Of a DNA stretch of 64,000 bases, positions 22,681 through 31,297 are shown one piece after another. The translations under genes and the position numbers were made by a program. The stretch spans positions 77,298-141,297 of the forward strand of contig NZ_SJPM01000007.1 in NCBI RefSeq assembly GCF_007859915.1, in the 5' to 3' direction. This DNA is from Neorhodopirellula pilleata (GTDB lineage: Bacteria; Planctomycetota; Planctomycetia; Pirellulales; Pirellulaceae). The number at the start of each line of letters is the position of its first letter. The stretch's first letter is position 1. The notes beneath the pieces were generated by a model, which was not told the origin of the DNA, searched no databases, and saw only the letters and a list, made by a program, of their open reading frames with translations.

Positions 22681-23376
22681 CTAATTGTCGGATGCTTGTG
22701 ACACAGGTTGCATCGCATCAATGTCGACTTCGGCGGCGAGTAACATCTTGTAGAGATCGACTTCGTTGTCGATTTCCAGCTTTGTGAAAATGCTAGTGCG
22801 ATGTTTCGAAGCCGTCTGGACGCTGATGTTGAGCACTTGAGCGATTCCCTTAAGCGGCATGCCGCTAGCAAGCAACCCGATCACTTCGTTCTCACGTGGG
22901 CTGACTGTCTTAAGAATTTCCCGAGCTTCCCGTCGAACGCTGTGACGAAATCGATCGCGTTGATTTTTTCGAATCGCTCGTTCGACCGACTCGATGAACT
23001 GGATGGAATCGAATCCCTTTTCGATGAAGTCAAAGACGCCTTGCTGGAAGGCCGCTCGACAGTTTTCGGCATCCCCATGACCGGTCACCAAGATGACCGG
23101 CATCATCAAATCGCGCCTCGCGATTTCAGCCTGCAGTTCCAAACCACTGATTTGTGGCATTCGCAGATCCGCCACAACACATCCGACCGTTTCGTGATCC
23201 AAACGACTCAACAAAACATTGGGGTCATCGAATACTTCCGCATTCAAGCCGGCACGCTGACACCAACGGTACATCAGATCCAATTCCACCTCATGGTCAT
23301 CGATTAGAAACACGGTCGGTTCCAGATCCTTGTTGTCGGATTCATCGCAAATGCGAGCGAAAGGAACGGTGCTCAT
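22681..23376 (-). CDS. FixJ/NarL-type response regulator
   Basis: This 231-residue protein has a receiver domain (about 20-135) with VFLIDDHEVE acidic residues, the phospho-acceptor Asp in CVVADLRMPQISG, the switch Thr in VILVTGHGD and the Lys in FIEKGFD. A LuxR-type helix-turn-helix domain (about 160-215) follows, SPRENEVIGLLASGMPLKGI. The usual Pro after the receiver Lys is Gly. No sensor kinase gene is adjacent, so the signal is unknown. It is probably a cytoplasmic transcription activator. Confidence 0.9.
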   Translation of the reverse strand: MSTVPFARICDESDNKDLEPTVFLIDDHEVELDLMYRWCQRAGLNAEVFDDPNVLLSRLDHETVGCVVADLRMPQISGLELQAEIARRDLMMPVILVTGHGDAENCRAAFQQGVFDFIEKGFDSIQFIESVERAIRKNQRDRFRHSVRREAREILKTVSPRENEVIGLLASGMPLKGIAQVLNISVQTASKHRTSIFTKLEIDNEVDLYKMLLAAEVDIDAMQPVSQASDN

Positions 23377-23415
23377 GAGACTAACCGATGTGAGAATGGA
23401 AGAAGTCGCCTTGAG

Positions 23416-24696
23416 CTAGAGACGACCGAGAACGACGCAGGCGTTATGACCGCCGAATCCAAAGCTGTTGCTCATCGCAAGATCAACTTGTTGCTCACGA
23501 GCGGTCAGGGGAACGTAGTCTAGGTCACATTCAGGATCAGGCGAATCCAAATTAATCGTTGGTGCGATGACACCGGTTTGGATCGTCTTGCACAGGATCA
23601 CTGCTTCGATCCCGCCGCTCGCACCGAGGGAATGCCCCAAAGCACCCTTCGTGCTACTGATCGAAACCTTCGATGCGTTCTCGCCGAGAACCGCTTTGAT
23701 CGCGCGGGTTTCGGCTTTGTCACCCAACGGCGTGCTCGTACCGTGTGCATTGATGTAATCGATCGTGTCGGCAGATCGCCCGGAATCGGCGATCGCCAAA
23801 CGCATCGCTTCGGCCGCCCCGTTCCCATCGGGATCGGGTGCGGTGATGTGGCCGGCATCGCTGGTCGTTCCATAGCCGAGCACCTCGGCGTAGATCCTTG
23901 CACCGCGAGCCTGTGCCATTTCCAGTTCTTCGAAAACCAGCAACCCGGCCCCTTCGGCGAGCACGAAACCGTCTCGATCGAGATCAAACGGCCGGCTGGC
24001 ACGGATCGGATCATCGTTACGGGTCGAAAGCGCTTTCATGTTTTGGAACGCAGCCAAGCCCATCCGAGTGATGGCCGCTTCGCTGCCACCGGTGATCACC
24101 AAATCCGTTTCACCGCTGCGGATGCTGCGAACGGCATCGCCCATCGCGTTGGTGGCGCTGGCGCACGCGGTGGCGACGGCGAAGTTGGGGCCTTTGAGGC
24201 CATAGCGGATCGAGATGTTGCCACCTGCCGCGTTGACCATCATCTTCGGAACCGTAAAAGGGCTGACCCGGTCGGGGCCCTTGTTAAGCATTCGCTCGAT
24301 TTGTTCTTCGATCTCGTTCAAGCCGCCGATCCCCGAACCGAGGATCACGCCACATCGTCTCGGGTCAAGCGTCGAAAAGTCGATACCGCTGTCGGAAACC
24401 GCTTGGGCTCCGGCATGAACGGCGAATTGGGTGAACCGATCAAGCCGTTTGGCTTCCTTGGGCTCGACATGTTCGGTCACATCGAAATCGGGGATATCGC
24501 CACCGAAATGCACTTTGTAGCGGCTGGTGTCCATGATCCGCAGGTCATGAATTCCACTTTCACCGGCCGTTAGTCGTTTCCAAAAAAGCTCCACATCGCA
24601 TGCCAACGACGTCACGACTCCGATGCCGGTTATCACGACACGTCGAGCCGCTCCTCCGCTAGGAGCCGCTGGTGTGGGGTCAGGAGAAACCGTCAT
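23416..24696 (-). CDS. fabF: 3-oxoacyl-ACP synthase II
   Basis: This 426-residue condensing enzyme of fatty acid elongation has its catalytic Cys in AVATACASATNAMGD. The two His are in YINAHGTSTPLGD and KGALGHSLGASGG, and the end NSFGFGGHNACVVL is typical. The start MTVSPDPTPAAPSGG gives a short extra N-terminal tail before RRVVITGIGVVTSL. It is the last gene of the rpmF-fabD-fabG-acpP-fabF run and is separated from acpP by a hairpin, so its expression may differ from the genes before it. Confidence 0.96.
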   Translation of the reverse strand: MTVSPDPTPAAPSGGAARRVVITGIGVVTSLACDVELFWKRLTAGESGIHDLRIMDTSRYKVHFGGDIPDFDVTEHVEPKEAKRLDRFTQFAVHAGAQAVSDSGIDFSTLDPRRCGVILGSGIGGLNEIEEQIERMLNKGPDRVSPFTVPKMMVNAAGGNISIRYGLKGPNFAVATACASATNAMGDAVRSIRSGETDLVITGGSEAAITRMGLAAFQNMKALSTRNDDPIRASRPFDLDRDGFVLAEGAGLLVFEELEMAQARGARIYAEVLGYGTTSDAGHITAPDPDGNGAAEAMRLAIADSGRSADTIDYINAHGTSTPLGDKAETRAIKAVLGENASKVSISSTKGALGHSLGASGGIEAVILCKTIQTGVIAPTINLDSPDPECDLDYVPLTAREQQVDLAMSNSFGFGGHNACVVLGRL

Positions 24697-24754
24697 GGGC
24701 GAGTCGATCTAAGTTCGCTGCTTGTGCGTGGATAGGAATAGTGAAAACAGTCAA

Positions 24755-24777
24755 CGAGGGATCAAGATGATCCCTCG
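24755..24777. terminator. Hairpin between acpP and fabF
   Basis: Perfect 10-base arms cgagggatca and tgatccctcg enclose an aga loop. No strong T run follows on the minus strand, so it may be an RNA-processing or attenuation structure, or a copy of the ccctcgct-type repeat seen elsewhere. Confidence 0.45.
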
Positions 24778-24812
24778 CTAACGTATTCGAACAATGATGG
24801 CTACAACACCGA

Positions 24813-25058
24813 CTAGGCGTCGTCGCCTTTTTCTTTCTCGATGAAGTCAACCGCTTCGCCGACCTTTTGGATTTTTTCAGCGGCATCGTCGGGAATGCTG
24901 ATGTCGAATTCTTCTTCGAGTTCCATCACCAATTCGACGGTATCGAGCGAGTCCGCCCCGAGGTCGTTAACGAACGAGGTTTCACGGGTAATTTTGTCTT
25001 TGTCGACTCCGAGTTGCTCGGAAACAATGTCGACCACGCGTTCTTCAATGGACGCCAC
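24813..25058 (-). CDS. acpP: Acyl carrier protein
   Basis: This 81-residue acidic helical protein carries the 4'-phosphopantetheine attachment Ser in DLGADSLDTVELVMELEEEF. It carries growing acyl chains for FabD, FabF, FabG and FabI. The length and the DSLD motif are standard. It lies between fabG and fabF, the usual place. Confidence 0.97.
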   Translation of the reverse strand: MASIEERVVDIVSEQLGVDKDKITRETSFVNDLGADSLDTVELVMELEEEFDISIPDDAAEKIQKVGEAVDFIEKEKGDDA

Positions 25059-25245
25059 GGGCGCTCTCCAGGAATTGGATGTAATGGGAATATCGACGAT
25101 TCGATCCGTCGACGGGGGAAAGGACTTTCTTCAGTTTGCGACCGGGATGCGGTACCCGTTCTTCTGACGTGGAGAAGATAGGGGAAACGGTTAAAACCCG
25201 TCAATATCCCGTTGCGAGCCGATCGCTCGCAATTCCAATGTTTCG

Positions 25246-26004
25246 TCAGCCGATCATGCCGCCATCGACGACGATGGTTTGGCCGGAGATATAGCTCGCG
25301 TCCCCGCTGGCCAGAAACAACACCGCGGCCGCGACGTCTTCGGGCTGACCGACCCGTTTGGCCGGGATTCGTTTTTTCACTTCTTCCATCACGACTTCGC
25401 CGAGTTCGGCCGTCATCTCGCTGGCGATGAAACCGGGCGCGACGGCGTTGACGGTTACGCCACGGGAGACCAGTTCCTTGCTCATCGTGCGGGTCATCCC
25501 GATCATCCCCGCCTTGCTCGCCGAATAGTTCGCTTGACCGGGGTTGCCGATCAGACCCGAGATGCTGGCCATGTTGATGATCCGGCCGTACTTGTTGCGA
25601 CGCATCAGGCCGGCGGCGGTGCGACAGCAAACGAAACAACTCGTCAAGTTGGTCGCGATGACGTCATCCCATTCTTCGTCGGACATGCCCCTCATCAACT
25701 TATCGCGGGTGATCCCCGCGTTGTTGACGAGGATATCCAGGCGGCCGTGTTTCTTGTTCGTTTCCTCGATCGCTTCGGCGGCCGCCTTGCGGTCGGTGAT
25801 GTCGCAGGGCAAAGCTTCCCCGGTCCCGCCGGCCGCTTCGATTTCGGCAACCGTTTCGGCTAGTTTTTCCGCATTGCGGGCCACGCAAACGACATGAGCG
25901 CCGTTTTGTCCCAGCGCGACCGCGACGGCGCGTCCTAAGCCTTGACTAGCACCCGTGACGATCGCGACCTGACCTTGAAGATCAACAGAAAGAGAGAGTT
26001 TCAT
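25246..26004 (-). CDS. fabG: 3-oxoacyl-ACP reductase
   Basis: This 252-residue short-chain dehydrogenase has the NADPH-binding TGASQGLGRAVA, the NNAG motif in ILVNNAGITRD, the catalytic Ser in INMASISGLIG and the YSASK pair in NYSASKAGMIGMT. It reduces 3-oxoacyl-ACP in each elongation round. The start is set at ATG 26004 (MKLSLSVDLQGQVAIV); the frame is open to 26034 but the extra residues do not fit the family. It lies between fabD and acpP on the same strand. Confidence 0.95.
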   Translation of the reverse strand: MKLSLSVDLQGQVAIVTGASQGLGRAVAVALGQNGAHVVCVARNAEKLAETVAEIEAAGGTGEALPCDITDRKAAAEAIEETNKKHGRLDILVNNAGITRDKLMRGMSDEEWDDVIATNLTSCFVCCRTAAGLMRRNKYGRIINMASISGLIGNPGQANYSASKAGMIGMTRTMSKELVSRGVTVNAVAPGFIASEMTAELGEVVMEEVKKRIPAKRVGQPEDVAAAVLFLASGDASYISGQTIVVDGGMIG

Positions 26005-26117
26005 GAATGCAAAGTAAGAAGGTAAGGATTTCAAAAAAAGTAGGCTGGGTCGAAGCCGCCTCGGCGTAGACCCGGCAAATCACAAGCAGCTAATCGCCAA
26101 AAGCCGACCGCCAACCG

Positions 26118-27041
26118 CTAATCGCCAAACCCGTCGGTGTTCGCTTTTCGGTCGATTCGCTTGATCGTTCCACGCAGGACGCGGCCAGTGCCGGCTTCGA
26201 GGAAACCATCGATCCCGTCTTGGATCATCTGGCGAACGGACGCTTCCCAAAGCACCGGATTGACGACCTGTTTGGCGAGCAGTTCGCGAATTTCGTTGGG
26301 GTCTTGGTGCGGTTTCGCATCGACGTTGCTGTAAACCGGAATCCGCGTGGGTGTGATCTCGACGTCCGCGAGGGCTTGTGTCAACGCCGCAACGGCGTCT
26401 TGCATCAGCGGCGTGTGGAACGCGCCGGCAACGCTCAGCGGGATCACCTTCATCGCCCCGGCGGCGGTCGCATGAGGCTCCAAACGGTTGATCGCCGTCG
26501 TGTGACCCGAAACGGCGACGTTACCGGGGCACAGCAGATTGGCAGGCTGCAAGATCTCGCCTTCTTCGCGAGACTTTTCGCAGACCTCGTTGAGCTGGTC
26601 TAAGTCCAATCCCAACACGCTGGCCATGGACGACTCGACCGCGTCAGCGCAAGCCTGCATCGCTTCGCCGCGCTTTTGGACCAAACGCAAGCCATCTTCG
26701 AACGACATCCCCCCGGCAAAACAAACGGCCGTGTATTCACCAAGGCTCAGCCCTGCAGCGGCGGCGATTTTGTTCGCGTACTCAGGGTTCGTCTCTGAGT
26801 AAACCTGCGCGGCCGCCATGCCGACAACGAACAACGCCGGCTGGCTGTGGACGGTCTCGTTGAGCTTTTCGGCAGGGCCGTCGGCGCACAAACCCTTCAA
26901 GTCGTAACCTAGGATCTCGCCGGCACGGGCAAACAGGTCATCCGCCGATGGATAGTTTTGGCACAGCGAAATACCCATCCCAGGAGCCTGAGCACCTTGG
27001 CCGGGGAACATAATCGCAGGCTTGGAAACGTCGAAAGCCAA
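26118..27041 (-). CDS. fabD: Malonyl-CoA-ACP transacylase
   Basis: This 307-residue enzyme moves malonyl from CoA to ACP. It has the start IMFPGQGAQAPGMG, the nucleophile Ser in AGLSLGEYTA and the His in GAFHTPLMQDA. It starts one base after the rpmF stop codon. plsX and fabH, which often lie between rpmF and fabD, are missing here. Confidence 0.96.
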   Translation of the reverse strand: MAFDVSKPAIMFPGQGAQAPGMGISLCQNYPSADDLFARAGEILGYDLKGLCADGPAEKLNETVHSQPALFVVGMAAAQVYSETNPEYANKIAAAAGLSLGEYTAVCFAGGMSFEDGLRLVQKRGEAMQACADAVESSMASVLGLDLDQLNEVCEKSREEGEILQPANLLCPGNVAVSGHTTAINRLEPHATAAGAMKVIPLSVAGAFHTPLMQDAVAALTQALADVEITPTRIPVYSNVDAKPHQDPNEIRELLAKQVVNPVLWEASVRQMIQDGIDGFLEAGTGRVLRGTIKRIDRKANTDGFGD

Positions 27042-27042
27042 C

Positions 27043-27225
27043 TCAGGCTTCTTCTTGCTCGACGACCGTGCGGCCTTGGTAGTAACCGCACTTCGGACAG
27101 ATTACATGCGTCGGCACGGCGGTGCTGCACTGCGGGCAATAGGCCAATGAACGCTTCTTCAGACGATCGTGGGAGCGACGTTTGCCGGTGCGGCTGTTGG
27201 AATGCTTACGTTTAGGGACAGCCAT
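27043..27225 (-). CDS. rpmF: 50S ribosomal protein L32
   Basis: This 60-residue protein starts MAVPKRKHSNSRTGKRRSHD and has a zinc-ribbon pair CPQC and CPKC. It is the first gene of the fatty-acid cluster and links lipid synthesis with ribosome production, as in many bacteria. Confidence 0.96.
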   Translation of the reverse strand: MAVPKRKHSNSRTGKRRSHDRLKKRSLAYCPQCSTAVPTHVICPKCGYYQGRTVVEQEEA

Positions 27226-27368
27226 GATGGAGGGGGTCCGGAGGAACTGTGGTGTTGTAGGTGGATTCGGCTGCGGCGTTCACGAAATCAGCGAAACGCT
27301 GTTCGCGACGCGCGGCCCGGAAGAATAAACAGACTCCCCCCGGATCGTCAACGTGTCCGGGCAATAAA

Positions 27369-28196
27369 TCACTCCTGTTTCATCGCCCATTTCCATCCGT
27401 CGGCCAAGATCGATTGGTACTTGGGGTCGAGCATCGTTTCATTGTGATGCCCGATCGTCGTCCCGAAAACCCGCGTACCCTCGACTTGGTTGGTCCAAAT
27501 CACCGGCTCGGCCTTGTTCGTTTCGTTCGAGAACGCCGTGGCCAGGACGGTCGCCCCCGGCCAGACTTGATTGATGATGTACAACTCGCCGTTGACCGTT
27601 TCCCAGTTTTCGCCACCAAGCGACGCCAAAACCGGGTGGGATTTTCCGGCCGCGGTGGGCTCGACCAACATGCTTTGCTTGGACTTTTCATGGCGAACGC
27701 TGGTCACGCCCAGGAAATTCCGCCAAGTATCGGCCGCCGATGAGTTGCGATACGAGTGCATCGAGCAGTGAATGACCATCGCGGGGATCTGGTTTTCGAC
27801 GTGAGCGGCCACGATCCCTTTGACGAAATCCGGATCGGTGACGCCGCCGAAGCATTCGTTGTGAACGACCAGATCGAATCCTTTGATCCAGTCTTTGGAT
27901 TGATAGACGTCGGCGTGGACCTCCCTCTCGCCGGCGTACTGGATGATCGTCCAGTCGATCGGGCCGACCGATTTCGAAAGGCCTTCGCTGATGATCTCTT
28001 TTTGGTTTTGGTAGTCGTGGCAACAGCCGCCGCAAATCAGTAGCGCCTTCACGGCGGTCGGCTCGCCCGATGCCGCCTCGGTTTTGGAGACGGGCGGGGA
28101 AAGTTCCACCTCGGCGGCGTGGGCGGCGGCTAGACACAACCATCCGATCAGGGCGAACGAGACGAAACGCGGGCGGGTCGAGACGGCAAATAGCAT
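27369..28196 (-). CDS. ThuA-like domain protein, secreted
   Basis: This 275-residue protein starts with a signal peptide (MLFAVSTRPRFVSFALIGWL, cleaved after AAHAA). A glutamine-amidotransferase-like ThuA domain follows, with ALLICGGCCHDYQNQ, DLVVHNECFGGV, MVIHCSMHSYR and FGTTIGHHNETM. ThuA-like proteins are common in planctomycete sugar-catabolic loci and have no proven reaction. The frame is open to 28346 and another ATG lies at 28238; the signal peptide decides for 28196. It is divergent from the sulfatase gene, with a three-way palindrome in between. Confidence 0.85.
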   Translation of the reverse strand: MLFAVSTRPRFVSFALIGWLCLAAAHAAEVELSPPVSKTEAASGEPTAVKALLICGGCCHDYQNQKEIISEGLSKSVGPIDWTIIQYAGEREVHADVYQSKDWIKGFDLVVHNECFGGVTDPDFVKGIVAAHVENQIPAMVIHCSMHSYRNSSAADTWRNFLGVTSVRHEKSKQSMLVEPTAAGKSHPVLASLGGENWETVNGELYIINQVWPGATVLATAFSNETNKAEPVIWTNQVEGTRVFGTTIGHHNETMLDPKYQSILADGWKWAMKQE

Positions 28197-28383
28197 GGGG
28201 AAGCCATGGAGGTTGGAAAGGGGACTATGATTGTTCATCAAGAGCCACCGACAGATGGCGGCGAACCAAGTATGAACCAAAACATCCCGATATGCGAGCA
28301 TCGCAAAAGCACCGCGATTAGGCACGTTGTCCCTCATTGATGCCACTGGTGCTTTTCAATATTTACAATGAGGGCTGGTTCAA

Positions 28384-28439
28384 AACGTGGCACGGCGGTC
28401 CCCGCCGTGATTCTCGACGGAGGACCGTCGAGCCACGTT
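28384..28439. repeat. Three-way-junction palindrome
   Basis: An outer stem aacgtggc (28384-28391) and gccacgtt (28432-28439) encloses two complete inner hairpins, cacggcggtccccgccgtg and ctcgacggaggaccgtcgag. Folded, the strand gives a closed three-way junction. It lies between the divergent ThuA and sulfatase genes. Confidence 0.75.
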
Positions 28440-28507
28440 GCTGACACCCTAAAGTCAAATGTGGATGAAACACTAGGTTTCAACCCCTAATCTCCAGGCC
28501 TTTCGAA

Positions 28508-30019
28508 GTGTTCGCTTTATTTCTCCGTATCGCCTTACGTAGCACGGCGATGATCGCTGTGGCGGTGAGCTTGGTTACCACCGCTGGCTTTGCCGAGCCG
28601 CCGACATTCATTTCAGATGGCTCTAGCAACGCAGGGGGCTCGAAACCGCCCGTCAACGTCGTCCTGATCGTCTCGGACGACCAAACCTACACCGACTTTG
28701 GGTTCATGGGCAACGAGCGAGTCCACACGCCCCACCTGGACGAACTGGCATCGCAATCGGCCCGTTTCACCCATGGCTACGTGCCCTCGAGCGTTTGCCG
28801 GCCGTCGCTGGTGACGATCTTGACGGGGCTTTATCCTCACGAGCACGGCGTGTTCTTCAATCACCCGCCGCCTGGATTTGCCAAGCTTTCCAAGTCGCCC
28901 GAAATCAGCCGCGAACGATTCGACGCCTATCGCGGCGAAGCGGAATCACTGATCCGGAACGTTCCGACCTTGCCTCGAATCTTAGCGGGGCAAGGTTTTC
29001 GCAGCCTGCAAACGGGCAAGTTCTGGGAAGGTCACCACCGCAACGCGGGATTCACCGACGGCATGACGACCGCGACACCCTCGGGAGGCAAGTACGGCGA
29101 CTTGGTGCTGGCGTCGGGCGATGTGGTTGCCCATGGCAACGGAGATCACGGGCTGGCAATCGGCCGTGAAACCATGCGACCGATCGAAGCGTTTCTTGAT
29201 GAGGTCGTGTCGGAGTCATCACCGAGCCCGTTTTTGATTTGGTACGCGCCGTTCCTGCCGCATGTGCCACACGATTCGCCGGAGCGGTTTGTGCGGCTGG
29301 CAAAGTCGCGGCCGAACGTGAAGCCTCACGAACTGCCGTACTTCGCCGCGATCGCTCAGTTTGACGAAACCATTGGGCAACTTCGGTCCGCGATCGAGAA
29401 ACGAGGCTTGGCAAAACAAACGTTATTCGTTTTTGTCGTCGACAACGGATGGCAACCCGACGCGGGAAAGTTCCGCCAAACCAAAGGCGAGTGGGACCAC
29501 ACCGACAACAGCAAGCGAGCCCCTTTCGATGCGGGGCTTCGCACGCCGATCCTGTTTCACTTGCCCGGACGAACCGTCCCGGCGACCTACGAAGCGCCGG
29601 TCAGCAGTATCGATCTACTGCCCACGATCCTAGCCGCCACGGGAGTCGGCCCGCCGAATCGTTCACTGCCGAATCGTTCACTGCCGGGCGTGAACCTTTG
29701 GCCGGTTGCGACCGGCCAAGCCCCCGCCGACGGCGAGCGGGCGGTCTTTGGCGAACTGTATCCCGGCGATGCTCGAGAACTCGGAAAGCCTGAACAGGAT
29801 ATCGCGTATCGGTGGGTCCGCCGTGGACGATACAAGCTGATCGTCCCGCACGCTCACGCCGGCCATCCGCCTTGGGGAGGATACCTGACGCGTCCGGCCC
29901 TATTCGACATCTCCAGCGACCCCGGCGAAGCCCGTGACCTGTCCCGGCGGCCCGGATACCAAGCGGTTCGAGATGAACTCAACTCCTTACTCGATCAATG
30001 GTGGGCGCCCGGACCATAA
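28508..30019 (+). CDS. Sulfatase-family hydrolase with an unusual active-site motif
   Basis: This 503-residue secreted protein has a signal peptide at about 1-29. Metal-binding Asp residues are in VVLIVSDDQTYTDFGFMG and the formylglycine site is in SSVCRPSLVTILTGLYPHEHG. Later segments FVVDNGWQPDAGKF and SIDLLPTILAATGV are typical. The usual CxPxR core reads CRPSL, with the Arg replaced by Leu; this variant occurs in some planctomycete sulfatases, and its effect on formylglycine formation is unclear. The GTG start at 28508 gives a full signal peptide; ATG 28550 is an alternative. The substrate is probably a sulfated polysaccharide. Confidence 0.9.
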   Translation: MFALFLRIALRSTAMIAVAVSLVTTAGFAEPPTFISDGSSNAGGSKPPVNVVLIVSDDQTYTDFGFMGNERVHTPHLDELASQSARFTHGYVPSSVCRPSLVTILTGLYPHEHGVFFNHPPPGFAKLSKSPEISRERFDAYRGEAESLIRNVPTLPRILAGQGFRSLQTGKFWEGHHRNAGFTDGMTTATPSGGKYGDLVLASGDVVAHGNGDHGLAIGRETMRPIEAFLDEVVSESSPSPFLIWYAPFLPHVPHDSPERFVRLAKSRPNVKPHELPYFAAIAQFDETIGQLRSAIEKRGLAKQTLFVFVVDNGWQPDAGKFRQTKGEWDHTDNSKRAPFDAGLRTPILFHLPGRTVPATYEAPVSSIDLLPTILAATGVGPPNRSLPNRSLPGVNLWPVATGQAPADGERAVFGELYPGDARELGKPEQDIAYRWVRRGRYKLIVPHAHAGHPPWGGYLTRPALFDISSDPGEARDLSRRPGYQAVRDELNSLLDQWWAPGP

Positions 30020-30041
30020 CTCGGCTGGCAATCACCCCCAC

Positions 30042-30115
30042 CTCGCATACAAGCCCGACGCGCAAGCGCGGGATGAGTCTCGCATACAAGCCCGACGCGC
30101 AAGCGAGGGATGAGT
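30042..30115 (+). repeat. 37-bp tandem repeat, two units
   Basis: Units 30042-30078 and 30079-30115 (ctcgcatacaagcccgacgc and on) differ by one base. They lie right after the sulfatase gene. The whole stretch 30020-30859 is repeat-rich and holds no gene of its own. Confidence 0.85.
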
Positions 30116-30118
30116 CAA

Positions 30119-30323
30119 TGACCCCCACGAGCTCGTCTCGTGGGTGAATAAGGTTTGCAAGCTAGGCACCGACACCCTCCCAACCTTCCGAGTTCAACTT
30201 GTGCTCGCCGCTTCCAGCGGCGAGCACAAGTTGAACTCGGAAGGTTGCGCAAATTGCGACTTGTGTCTAGCTTGCCAACCTCGGCTTCCTGCCAGACGAG
30301 CCGGCAGGGGAGCAATACATGAG
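30119..30323 (+). repeat. Family M structured repeat, copy A
   Basis: This is a 205-base unit with a perfect 31-base central hairpin (30182-30212 and 30216-30246, three-base loop), outer small hairpins (cacgagctcgtctcgtg and a gccagacgagccggc end) and gcaagctag/ctagcttgc arms. A second copy lies at 43526-43730 in the opposite orientation. Three stem positions differ between the copies, and each is matched on the other arm. Confidence 0.88.
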
Positions 30324-30423
30324 GACTTGTGGGGTGCAAAAAGCGCTGAAGCCTTGGGTTACGATTAAATCATCACGCCGGCAAGCGAGTGGCCCCAATC
30401 GCCGTATCCCTCGCTCGCAGGCG

Positions 30424-30530
30424 TGTTGATTTAGTGCATGTTTGGGCGTCTTCGTTTAACGGCAAGCCGCAGGCGCCTGCGTGTTCAAACTCTGTCGCCT
30501 GCGGCTTGCCGTTAAACGATTAAATCAACA
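30424..30530. repeat. Family N nested palindrome, variant 2
   Basis: Outer arms tgttgattta (30424-30433) and taaatcaaca (30521-30530) enclose an inner 23-base stem that starts cgtttaacggcaagccgc (30453-30475) with its inverse at 30496-30518. The preceding stretch, about 30355-30423, is a degenerate relative of variants 1 and 4. Confidence 0.88.
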
Positions 30531-30673
30531 GCCCGTCGCGCGTCGGGCTGACATGCATTGCGAGGCCGACCGTTTAGGCAAAAAAAAAGAAAAAACCAAG
30601 AAAAATTCTTCGCGAAGAGCGGGAGAATTCTGATCCGCGAGAAAAAAATCCAGAATCCTTGGCATCCTTCCAC

Positions 30674-30703
30674 TTGAGTAAAACGGGGACGGACTGCTAT
30701 GAT
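30674..30703 (+). promoter_or_regulatory. Candidate sigma70-type promoter for the alpha ribosomal operon
   Basis: ttgagt (30674-30679) and tatgat (30698-30703) are separated by 18 bases, close to the vegetative consensus. The site lies about 160 bases upstream of rpsM and downstream of an A-rich stretch (30580-30655), with no gene between. Confidence 0.5.
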
Positions 30704-30859
30704 CCGCGATTCGCAGTCGCTGGCGTGTCGTCATTGGCACAGCACTTCTTGGCGAACGAGCGAGCCGTGTTGGGTCAACACCGGTTGATGACCGCCCAGG
30801 ACGACCCGACACCTCCCCCCAATTCATTTACCTCACGCAGTTGCTCTCGGAGTCTTGCC

Positions 30860-31243
30860 ATGCCCCGTTTGATGGGCGTTGACATCCCCAACGACAAACA
30901 GATTCAGTACTCACTCACCTATCTTTATGGGCTCGGATTGTTCCGCGCTCGTGAGGTGTGTGAAAAGCTGGGCATCGATCCCGCATCGTCGGCCAACGAC
31001 ATTTCCGACGAGGACGTCGGACGGATCGCGGCGCTGCTCGAGCGGGAGTATCTCGTCGAAGGTCCGCTGCGTCGACAAGTCACTCAAAACATCAGCCGTC
31101 TTCGCGAGATCAAAGCCTACCGTGGTATTCGCCACCGGATGAGCCTGCCCGTCCGCGGCCAACGCACCAAAACCAACGCACGCACCCGGAAGGGCCCTCG
31201 CAAGACGGTCGCCGGCAAGAAGGGCGTCAAGGATTTGCGTTAA
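30860..31243 (+). CDS. rpsM: 30S ribosomal protein S13
   Basis: This 127-residue protein starts MPRLMGVDIPNDKQIQYSLT and ends with the basic tail RTRKGPRKTVAGKKGVKDLR. The RGIRHRMSLPVRGQRTKTNA motif is diagnostic. The frame is open upstream to 30659, but residues before ATG 30860 do not fit the family and would include the promoter. It is the first gene of the rpsM-rpsK-rpoA-rplQ run. Confidence 0.97.
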   Translation: MPRLMGVDIPNDKQIQYSLTYLYGLGLFRAREVCEKLGIDPASSANDISDEDVGRIAALLEREYLVEGPLRRQVTQNISRLREIKAYRGIRHRMSLPVRGQRTKTNARTRKGPRKTVAGKKGVKDLR

Positions 31244-31297
31244 TCTCGCGATCCGTTTTACCATCCATCCACATTCACGTTTGTTCGAGACCCCCTG

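Noticed and set aside
23578..24573. 331-codon plus-strand frame opposite fabF
   Set aside because: It is a mirror frame of fabF with low-complexity composition and no recognisable domain. The fabF motifs on the other strand are unambiguous.
30659..30859. Extended N-terminus for ribosomal protein S13
   Set aside because: The in-frame extension does not resemble S13 and would cover the candidate promoter. ATG 30860 begins the conserved MPRLMGVDIP start.
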